Shown here one piece after another: positions 31,875 to 38,116 of a stretch of 38,116 nucleotides of DNA (positions are counted from its first letter, which is position 1; each line of letters opens with the position of its first letter). The stretch comes from Oscillospiraceae bacterium. Its GTDB lineage: Bacteria > Bacillota > Clostridia > Oscillospirales > Ruminococcaceae. The notes under the pieces were generated by a model. The model was not told the origin of the DNA. It saw only the letters and a program-made list of their open reading frames with translations, and ran no database searches. The translations under genes and the position numbers were made by a program. Location: the NCBI GenBank assembly GCA_015067185.1, contig SVMZ01000030.1, positions 1 through 38,116 on the forward strand, read 5' to 3'.

Positions 31875-33494
31875 ATGAACATACAAATTTTTGACACCAC
31901 TCTCCGCGACGGTATTCAGGGAGCCAACGTCAGCTATTCCGTCGAGGATAAACTGAATATCCTTCGTTCTCTTGATAAATTCGGCATCGGTTATATCGAA
32001 GCTGGCACACCGTTTTCCAACCCGAAAGAGCAGCGTTTTTTTGAACTGGCTGTCCAGCGCCGTATGAGACATGCCCGTCTGGTTGCTTTCGGCTCTACTC
32101 ACAGGCGTGGAATGACTGCTGAAAACGATGAAGCCTGTCTTGCCCTTCTCTCTGCCGAAACTCCCGCTGTCACCATCTTCGGAAAAAGCTGGGACTTTCA
32201 TGCCCAGGAGGTGCTCGGTGTTTCCAACGCAGAAAATCTTGAGATGATCGAAAATACGGTCTCATTCTTCAAATCCCGGGGACGTGAAGTTTTTTTCGAT
32301 GCCGAACATTTTTTTGACGGCTACAAGAACAATCCCGGCTACGCTGTGGATACATTGATTGCTGCGCAAAGGGCAGGCGCCGACAAAATTATTCTGTGCG
32401 ATACCTGCGGCGGTTGTTTTCCCGATGAGATTCACACCATCCTTTCCGCTGTTGCCAAAAAGCTGAATCGCCCTGTCGGCGTTCACTTTCATAACGATGT
32501 GGGCTGTGCCGATGCCAACGCACTGATGGCTGTTAAAGCCGGTGCCGACCTGATTCAGGGAACCTTTATCGGTATTGGCGAGCGCTGCGGCAACACCAAT
32601 CTCTCTTCGGTTATTCCCAGCCTGCAGCTGAAACTGGGGCACCACTGCATTCCGGAAGAGAATCTTCCCAATCTCACCCGCACTGCCAACCGGATTGCTG
32701 AGATCACCAACATTATTCCGGACAGCTCACTGCCTTACATCGGTAGAAACGCGTTTGCCCATAAGGGCGGTATGCATGTGGACGGTGTATTGAAAAATCC
32801 CACAACCTTTGAGCATATTTCTCCCGATACTGTCGGCAATTCCCGACATTTTCTCGTATCCGAAGTTTCCGGCCGGAGCGCTGCTGTCAATATTCTCCAC
32901 AAGCTGGGCAGTAATGTCTCCCGCACCAGTGAGGAAACCTCCCTCCTGATCAATGCACTCAAACAGAAGGAAAACAACGGCTACCAGTTTGAATCTGCCG
33001 CCGCCAGTGTTGAGCTGCTTGCTCTGAAAGCACTGGGAGAATACAAACCTACCTTCTCTCTCATCCATTACAACACCAGCGGCCGCATGCCTGTCACCGA
33101 TGGAGAAAACAGCGCCACCGCCCTACTGAAGATTCGTGTGGGCGACAGTGTGGAGGTTACCGGAGCAGAGGGAGATGGTCCTGTCAATGCATTGGATATG
33201 GCTCTTCGCCGCGCACTGGAGGTCTTCTATCCCCGTCTGAAAAATGTCCGCCTCTCAGACTATAAGGTTCGCGTTATGAACCCGGGCGCCGCTACTGCCG
33301 CCAATGTCCGCGTTCTTATCGACAGTACCGATGGCATTACCTCCTGGACTACCGTGGGAGTCTCCACCGACATCATTGAAGCCAGCTGGCTGGCTCTTGT
33401 CGATTCTATGGAATACTATCTGCTGATCAATACCCAGACGGAAGATTCCGCTGCAGAAGAGATGTTTTTCGAAAATGACCATAGTCATTCTTAA
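31875..33494 (+). CDS. cimA: Citramalate synthase (LeuA-family)
   Basis: A 539-aa member of the 2-isopropylmalate/citramalate/homocitrate synthase family. The N-terminal barrel starts IFDTTLRDGIQG (Arg11, Asp12), with the metal site GVHFHNDVG and LIQGTFIGIGERCGNTNL; a linker FAHKGGMHVDGV follows and a C-terminal LeuA dimer/regulatory domain (~390-520, VRVLIDSTDGITSWTTVGVS). Overall layout matches the CimA type: acetyl-CoA + pyruvate to (R)-citramalate, the threonine-independent route to isoleucine. CGGAG lies 9 nt before ATG 31875; the frame is open upstream but those residues are not family-like. Homocitrate synthase is the less likely alternative. Confidence 0.88.
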   Translation: MNIQIFDTTLRDGIQGANVSYSVEDKLNILRSLDKFGIGYIEAGTPFSNPKEQRFFELAVQRRMRHARLVAFGSTHRRGMTAENDEACLALLSAETPAVTIFGKSWDFHAQEVLGVSNAENLEMIENTVSFFKSRGREVFFDAEHFFDGYKNNPGYAVDTLIAAQRAGADKIILCDTCGGCFPDEIHTILSAVAKKLNRPVGVHFHNDVGCADANALMAVKAGADLIQGTFIGIGERCGNTNLSSVIPSLQLKLGHHCIPEENLPNLTRTANRIAEITNIIPDSSLPYIGRNAFAHKGGMHVDGVLKNPTTFEHISPDTVGNSRHFLVSEVSGRSAAVNILHKLGSNVSRTSEETSLLINALKQKENNGYQFESAAASVELLALKALGEYKPTFSLIHYNTSGRMPVTDGENSATALLKIRVGDSVEVTGAEGDGPVNALDMALRRALEVFYPRLKNVRLSDYKVRVMNPGAATAANVRVLIDSTDGITSWTTVGVSTDIIEASWLALVDSMEYYLLINTQTEDSAAEEMFFENDHSHS

Positions 33495-33812
33495 CAACAA
33501 AAAACAGTATTTACAGTCAAGATTACCATATAACACGAATTTACGGATACTCCCCATTTATTGATTGAAATTCCGCCTGTTTTAGGATAAAATTAAAGTA
33601 TGGACGTATGTTTTATCCTTGAAGTACACTGCCCAAAAAGACACCGCAGCTGCCGCATGCACACATGAAAAGAGCTGTTTTCTCACAACACTTTTCCGGG
33701 TGCATCGTGGTTTTCTCTTTGTTTTGTCTTTTGCTGCCGCTGTCCGCCCAATGCTGCGGTTTGCTTTTTCATCAGTAAAACAACACTATTTTCAATATAA
33801 GGAGAGCTTGTT
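33495..33812 (+). other. Long leader region before purE
   Basis: A 318-nt region with a promoter (33565-33593) and a ~215-nt untranslated leader. ACCGCAGC (33643-33650) can pair with GCTGCGGT (33753-33760), which is followed by TTGCTTTTTC. I do not see the core of a purine or PRPP riboswitch. A short open frame from a TTG at 33619 overlaps the purE start but lacks a ribosome site. Confidence 0.5.
33565..33593 (+). promoter_or_regulatory. purine operon promoter
   Basis: TTGAAA at 33565-33570, 17-nt spacer, TAAAAT at 33588-33593. Confidence 0.7.
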
Positions 33813-34325
33813 ATGAGCGAATATGTAAGTAAAAAAGTTGCAATCATCATGGGAAGCGACAGCGATCTTCCTGTTGTAAAGGCCGCTGTTGCCGAGCTGA
33901 AGCGTTTCGGCGTCGGCTTTGAGATCCATGTCATGTCGGCACACCGTACCCCTGAGGCTGCCGCAGAATTTTCCAGGAATGCACGCGCCAACGGCTTTGG
34001 TGCTGTTATTGCTGCAGCCGGTAAAGCCGCCCATCTTGCCGGTGCTCTTGCCGCCAACACAAGCCTTCCCGTTATCGGTATCCCCATCAAATCCTCCACT
34101 CTGGACGGTCTGGATGCTCTTCTCGCCACCGTTCAGATGCCTAAGGGTGTTCCTGTTGCCACCGTTGCCATCGACGGTGCTGCCAACGCAGCTCTCCTTG
34201 CCACTCAGATGCTGGCTGTCTATGACGAAGACCTTGCCCGGAAGCTGGATGCTTATAAGGCTCAGATGTCCGAAGAAGTTATCCGCAAAGATGCCGCTTT
34301 GCAGGAACAGCTGGAAACTCTCTGA
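33813..34325 (+). CDS. purE: N5-carboxyaminoimidazole ribonucleotide mutase
   Basis: A 170-aa class I PurE. GSDSDLP (14-20) and MSAHRTP (41-47, catalytic His44) are the family hallmarks, with AAGKAAHLAG and PVIGIPIKSS forming the rest of the site. It moves the carboxyl of N5-CAIR to C4 to give CAIR. AAGGAGAG lies 7 nt before ATG 33813. First gene of the purine run; purK is not adjacent, and may be elsewhere. Confidence 0.96.
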   Translation: MSEYVSKKVAIIMGSDSDLPVVKAAVAELKRFGVGFEIHVMSAHRTPEAAAEFSRNARANGFGAVIAAAGKAAHLAGALAANTSLPVIGIPIKSSTLDGLDALLATVQMPKGVPVATVAIDGAANAALLATQMLAVYDEDLARKLDAYKAQMSEEVIRKDAALQEQLETL

Positions 34326-34396
34326 TTCGGTGCTGTCAGTCGTTTATATTTTTCTTTGAATAACGAAATATACAAGTTACGAAGGGTGGATTACAA

Positions 34397-35431
34397 ATGG
34401 AAAAAAGTTTCAGCGAAAGCTATAAGGCAGCCGGTGTTGACGTTACTGCCGGATACCGTGCCGTTGAACTCATGAAAGGGCACGTTGCACGTACCATGAC
34501 TCCCGGTGTCGTATCCGATATCGGCGGATTCGGCGGTCTTTTTATGCCTGACCTCACCGGAATGAAGCAGCCCGTGCTTGTTTCCGGCACCGATGGTGTG
34601 GGAACTAAAATTAAGCTTGCCTTTTACTCCAACCGTCACAACACCATCGGTATTGACTGCGTTGCTATGGTCGCCAATGATGTTATCTGCTGTGGCGCAA
34701 AACCGATTTTCTTCCTCGATTATCTTGCCGTCGGTAAAAACTACCCCGAAAAAGTTGCGGAGATCGTCTCCGGTCTTGCAGAAGGCTGCGTTCAGGCCGG
34801 CTGTGCGCTGATCGGCGGAGAAACCGCAGAGCATCCCGGACTTATGCCCGAAGACGAATACGATCTGGGCGGTTTCTGCGTAGGTATTGTTGACAAGGAA
34901 AAGATTCTCCAGAATTCCTCTGTTGAGACCGGTGACATCATCGTAAGCCTCGCCTCCTCCGGCGTACATTCCAACGGTTTCTCTCTTGTACGCAAGATCT
35001 TCCCCCTGACCGACGAAGTTATGTATGATACTTCTGCTCTGGGCATTCCTCTGATTGATGCCCTGCTGGCTCCCACCACCATCTATGTCAAGCCTGTCCT
35101 TGAGATGATTGAAGCAGGCGGCATAAAGGCTATTGCCAACATTACCGGCGGCGGATTCTATGAGAATATCCCTCGCGCTCTCCCCGATGACAAAACAGCC
35201 GTTATCGAAAAAGCAGCCGTCAAGGTTCCGCCTCTCTTCCAGTATATGCAGCAGGTGGGCAACATTCCCGAGAGAGATATGTTCAACACCTTCAACATGG
35301 GTACCGGTATGACCGCCATTGTTAAACCTGATGCTGTAGACAACACCATTGCCATCCTTGCCAAACACGGTGTTCCTGCCTGTGTAATCGGTGAAGTAAA
35401 GAATGGCGAGAAGGGTGTCGAATTTAAATAA
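34397..35431 (+). CDS. purM: Phosphoribosylformylglycinamidine cyclo-ligase
   Basis: A 344-aa PurM: FGAM + ATP to AIR. GTDGVGTKIKLA near residue 62 is the family ATP/Mg loop, followed by DCVAMVANDVICCGAKPIFF, LIGGETAEHPG, and SSGVHSNGFSL. GAAGGGTGG precedes the ATG. It lies 71 nt after purE and 33 nt before the GH32 gene. Confidence 0.96.
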   Translation: MEKSFSESYKAAGVDVTAGYRAVELMKGHVARTMTPGVVSDIGGFGGLFMPDLTGMKQPVLVSGTDGVGTKIKLAFYSNRHNTIGIDCVAMVANDVICCGAKPIFFLDYLAVGKNYPEKVAEIVSGLAEGCVQAGCALIGGETAEHPGLMPEDEYDLGGFCVGIVDKEKILQNSSVETGDIIVSLASSGVHSNGFSLVRKIFPLTDEVMYDTSALGIPLIDALLAPTTIYVKPVLEMIEAGGIKAIANITGGGFYENIPRALPDDKTAVIEKAAVKVPPLFQYMQQVGNIPERDMFNTFNMGTGMTAIVKPDAVDNTIAILAKHGVPACVIGEVKNGEKGVEFK

Positions 35432-35464
35432 AATTCTCTTACGCCTTATGTGGAGGCCTCTGTT

Positions 35465-36544
35465 ATGTCCAAACATTTGAAATATCACTTTGAAGCTGAA
35501 AAGGGCTGGATCAATGATCCCAACGGTCTCATCTGGTTTAACGGAAAGTATCACGCCTTTTTTCAGCATAATCCCTATGGCATAAACTGGGACACCATGC
35601 ACTGGGGGCACGCTGTCAGCGATGACCTTGTTCATTGGGACGAGCTTCCCATTGCATTATATCCCGATATGCCCTATGAAAAATCTCAAAGCGGCGGCGG
35701 TTGTTTCAGCGGAAGCGCTGTTGAAAAAGATGGCATTCTTTGGTTCTTCTATACCTCCGTTTCCGATGAACTCGGACAGACACAATCGCTGGCCTTTACC
35801 CATGACTGCAAAACCTTTGAAAAGTATCCCGGCAATCCCATCATTCCCCGCTATCCGGAAGACGGCTGCCCGGAATTCAGAGATCCCAAAGTCACAAAGA
35901 TCGGTAAATTTTACTACATGGTCGTCGGCTCCGGTAAGGACGGGATCGGAAAGGTGCTGCTCTATCGCTCGGAGGATTTGATCAACTGGGAGTATAAGGG
36001 TGTCCTTTTCGAGGATCAGGCATACGGTCCCAATATTGAATGCCCCGACTTTTTCCCTCTTGACGATAAATACGTTCTGATGTTTTCCATCATGGGAAAA
36101 GCCACCCATTCCACGATGTTTATTGTTGGAGATTTTGAAAACGAACGTTTTACTCCCATCTCCCGTCAACAGCCCGAGGCAGGTCCCCACTTTTATGCAC
36201 CGCAAACCTTTCTTGATCCCCTCGGACGCAGGATTATTATCGGTTGGTGCAACAAAAAACACGAGGAAGGCACCGAACGCACCGGCTGCTTCAATATTCC
36301 CCGTGAACTTCGATTGAACAATGGCAAATTAAGCAGCTACCCCGTCGATCATGCACAGCTTCACCTTACCGCTTCTGACAAACTGGTTCACATCAGCAGC
36401 AATGAGGTTGTCATTGACACCCACGGAAAATATGATCTCAGCTTTAAAGGCACTGTAAAAAATGTATCTATTCTGCGTGATCACAATTTAATTGAGGTTT
36501 TCGTCAACAACGGCGAAGTCTCCTTCTCCTACTGTGATCTATAA
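35465..36544 (+). CDS. Short GH32-family glycosidase (beta-fructosidase-like) inside the purine operon
   Basis: A 359-aa GH32 five-bladed propeller. All three catalytic positions are visible: WINDPNG (Asp18, nucleophile), FRDP (Asp140, transition-state), ECPDFF (Glu192, acid/base). FSGSAV and the RRIIIGW strand also match. The C-terminal beta-sandwich normally present is strongly cut down but its last strand, LIEVFVNNGEVS, is kept, so the total is about 100 residues short of usual. No signal peptide, implying hydrolysis of imported sucrose or fructo-oligosaccharide. GGAGG lies 8 nt before ATG 35465 (a GTG at 35450 is less likely). It has no visible promoter of its own and sits between purM and purN. 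Confidence 0.9.
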   Translation: MSKHLKYHFEAEKGWINDPNGLIWFNGKYHAFFQHNPYGINWDTMHWGHAVSDDLVHWDELPIALYPDMPYEKSQSGGGCFSGSAVEKDGILWFFYTSVSDELGQTQSLAFTHDCKTFEKYPGNPIIPRYPEDGCPEFRDPKVTKIGKFYYMVVGSGKDGIGKVLLYRSEDLINWEYKGVLFEDQAYGPNIECPDFFPLDDKYVLMFSIMGKATHSTMFIVGDFENERFTPISRQQPEAGPHFYAPQTFLDPLGRRIIIGWCNKKHEEGTERTGCFNIPRELRLNNGKLSSYPVDHAQLHLTASDKLVHISSNEVVIDTHGKYDLSFKGTVKNVSILRDHNLIEVFVNNGEVSFSYCDL

Positions 36545-36580
36545 CCGCTTCTATTTTATCTCAATCATCAGGAGGTCTCC

Positions 36581-37177
36581 ATGAGAACAGCCGTACTTGT
36601 ATCCGGCGGAGGAACCAATCTGCAGGCTTTGATCGATGCACAAAGCCGCGGTGAACTGGGAAGCGCTGAAATTGTCTGCGTCATCTCCTCCAAACCCGGA
36701 GCTTTCGCCCTTGAACGGGCAGCAAAAGCCAACATTCCCACCGCCGTGGTAGACAGAAGCACCTTTGCCGGCTCCGAAGACTTTGACAAGGCCATTCTGG
36801 AGCAGCTGAAACACTTTGATGCCGAGCTTGTGGTACTTGCCGGCTTTATGCGTATTCTCGGCGATACCGTGCTCAGCCAATTTCCCCGCCGCATCATCAA
36901 TGTTCATCCTTCACTGATCCCCTCCTTCTGCGGCGATGGCTTCTACGGTCTGCGCGTTCACAAAGCAGCTCTCGATTACGGCGTAAAGGTGACCGGTGCC
37001 ACCGTGTTCTATGTGAACGAAATTACCGACGGCGGCGAGATCATTGTCCAGAAAGCCGTTGATGTTGTGGAGGGAGATACTCCCGAAACCCTTCAGCGCA
37101 GAGTTATGGAGCAGGCGGAATGGATCATCCTTCCCCAGGCTGTTAAACTGATTGCCGAAAAAAATGACAAACTTTAA
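36581..37177 (+). CDS. purN: Phosphoribosylglycinamide formyltransferase
   Basis: A 198-aa folate-dependent GART: GAR + 10-formyl-THF to FGAR. VSGGGTNLQALIDA (start), the AGFMRIL loop, INVHPSLIPSF with catalytic Asn/His, and VTGATVFYVNEITDGGEII with the Asp loop are in the family order. AGGAGG precedes ATG 36581. It resumes the purine order after the GH32 gene and precedes purH by 33 nt. Confidence 0.96.
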   Translation: MRTAVLVSGGGTNLQALIDAQSRGELGSAEIVCVISSKPGAFALERAAKANIPTAVVDRSTFAGSEDFDKAILEQLKHFDAELVVLAGFMRILGDTVLSQFPRRIINVHPSLIPSFCGDGFYGLRVHKAALDYGVKVTGATVFYVNEITDGGEIIVQKAVDVVEGDTPETLQRRVMEQAEWIILPQAVKLIAEKNDKL

Positions 37178-37210
37178 TTACTGAAATAAATTTGAGAGGA
37201 TGTTGTTAAA

Positions 37211-38116
37211 ATGAAAAAGCGCGCACTGTTAAGCGTATCCGATAAGACCGGCGTGGTAGAATTTGCCCGCTCCCTGGCTGAGCTTGGCTTTGAGATTGTC
37301 TCTACCGGCGGCACACACAAAATTCTTGAGCAGAACGGCATTGCCGTTACCGGCATCTCTGATGTTACCGGCTTCCCTGAGTGCCTGGACGGTCGTGTAA
37401 AAACCCTCCATCCCATGGTTCATGCAGGTATTCTTGCTATGCGCGGCAACGCTGACCATATGGCTCAGGTGGAAGAGCTGGGTGTCACCCTCATCGACGT
37501 TGTTGCCATCAACCTCTATCCCTTCAAGCAGACCATCCTCAAACCCGACGTTACCCTTGAAGATGCCATCGAAAACATCGATATCGGCGGCCCCACCATG
37601 ATCCGTGCAGCAGCCAAGAACTGGCAGGATGTTGCTGTTGTTGTCGACCCCGCTGACTATGACCGCGTTATCGCAGAGCTCAAAGAAGGCGAAGTTGCCC
37701 GCGAAACCAAATTTGAACTCGCCATGAAGGTTTTTGAACACACCGCTGCCTACGATGCTCTTATCTCCAACTATCTCCGCAAGCAGGCAGGTAAGGATTT
37801 CCTGGCTGAAAAGTTCACTGTCACCTATGAAAAGGTTCAGGAGATGCGTTACGGCGAGAACCCCCATCAGAAAGCTGCTTTCTACCGCGAAGTCGGTCAT
37901 TTTGACAATACGCTTGCCGCCTGCGAACAGCTCCACGGCAAAGAACTCTCCTACAACAACATCAACGATGCCAACGGCGCTCTCGATGTGCTCAAAGAGT
38001 TCGGCGATGAGAAGCCCTGTGCCGTCGCTGTCAAACACGCCAATCCCTGCGGCGTAGGTGTTGGTGCTACCATCCTGGAAGCCTACACCAGAGCTTACGA
38101 GAGTGACCCCGTTTCC
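37211..38116 (+). CDS. purH: Bifunctional AICAR formyltransferase / IMP cyclohydrolase (3' end outside window)
   Basis: The first 302 codons are present and the frame is open to the right edge. Residues ~1-130 are the IMP cyclohydrolase domain: [59 protein letters not shown]. The AICAR transformylase domain follows with [29 protein letters not shown] and [10 protein letters not shown]. It carries out the last two steps of IMP synthesis. GAGAGGA lies 10 nt before ATG 37211. Last gene seen in the purine run. Confidence 0.96.
   Translation, partial: MKKRALLSVSDKTGVVEFARSLAELGFEIVSTGGTHKILEQNGIAVTGISDVTGFPECLDGRVKTLHPMVHAGILAMRGNADHMAQVEELGVTLIDVVAINLYPFKQTILKPDVTLEDAIENIDIGGPTMIRAAAKNWQDVAVVVDPADYDRVIAELKEGEVARETKFELAMKVFEHTAAYDALISNYLRKQAGKDFLAEKFTVTYEKVQEMRYGENPHQKAAFYREVGHFDNTLAACEQLHGKELSYNNINDANGALDVLKEFGDEKPCAVAVKHANPCGVGVGATILEAYTRAYESDPVS

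Noticed and set aside
33619-33816. Possible 65-codon leader peptide before purE
   Set aside because: TTG start without ribosome site; the stop overlapping the purE start (TTATGA) looks accidental, though a covariation test of the leader would settle it.

Overview
The window reads as chromosomal DNA of an anaerobic, low-oxygen-adapted Firmicute, most likely class Clostridia (possibly an Oscillospirales-like gut lineage; the order is a guess). The supports are strong GGAGG-type ribosome sites before most genes, consensus TTGACA/TATAAT promoters, a ferredoxin-linked 2-oxoacid oxidoreductase, a YlmC/YmxH-type gene, a split two-gene serine pathway, and Gram-positive surface proteins with signal peptides and membrane anchors. 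No rRNA, tRNA, CRISPR, IS element or phage gene was seen.

Layout. 1-2440 (+): end of prephenate dehydratase (pheA), a fused shikimate dehydrogenase/shikimate kinase (aroE-aroK), and a class IV (D-amino acid type) aminotransferase, closed by a bidirectional terminator. 2454-4802 (-): serC-serA from a consensus promoter. 5013-6208 (+): a stand-alone SGNH hydrolase. 6254-12520 (-): a cobalamin-riboswitch operon. 12527-18336 (-): an efflux-type ABC system (lipoprotein adaptor, two-module FtsX permease, two ATPases). 18576-22063 (+): a P-loop NTPase followed by the four subunits of a 2-oxoacid:ferredoxin oxidoreductase. 22095-23326 (+): a GH29-like glycosidase. 23373-25118 (-): alpha-phosphoglucomutase. 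25272-26705 (+): lipid kinase and a GNAT. 26843-29374 (-): RimI, an unknown protein, a PHP phosphoesterase and a YlmC/YmxH protein. 29467-31637 (+): M20 amidohydrolase plus nagB. 31745-33494 (+): citramalate synthase. 33565-38116 (+): purE-purM-[GH32 glycosidase]-purN-purH', running off the window.

The most interesting region is the cobalamin-riboswitch operon. Under one perfect promoter and a B12 aptamer with a clear terminator it encodes: a 98-aa protein resembling the homing-endonuclease-associated repeat; a signal-peptide/C-anchored surface protein with a divergent transcobalamin-like beta domain; a 529-aa protein with an extracellular alpha/alpha-toroid (prenyltransferase-type repeats), a transmembrane hairpin and an extracellular DUF4430 (transcobalamin C-terminal-like) domain; then EcfT, a fused double-ATPase EcfA-EcfA', and an ECF S component. 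The order alpha-toroid then beta-domain is that of animal intrinsic factor and transcobalamin, so the operon looks like a Gram-positive B12 capture-and-import machine in which a membrane-tethered intrinsic-factor-like protein hands cobalamin to an ECF importer. This functional reading is inference; the domain order, riboswitch and gene linkage are visible.

Other notable points are an ABC ATPase carrying a C-terminal AbrB/SpoVT-like swapped-hairpin segment, a shortened but catalytically intact GH32 enzyme embedded in the purine operon, a P-loop NTPase heading the oxidoreductase operon behind a perfect inverted repeat, and a long structured-looking leader before purE.
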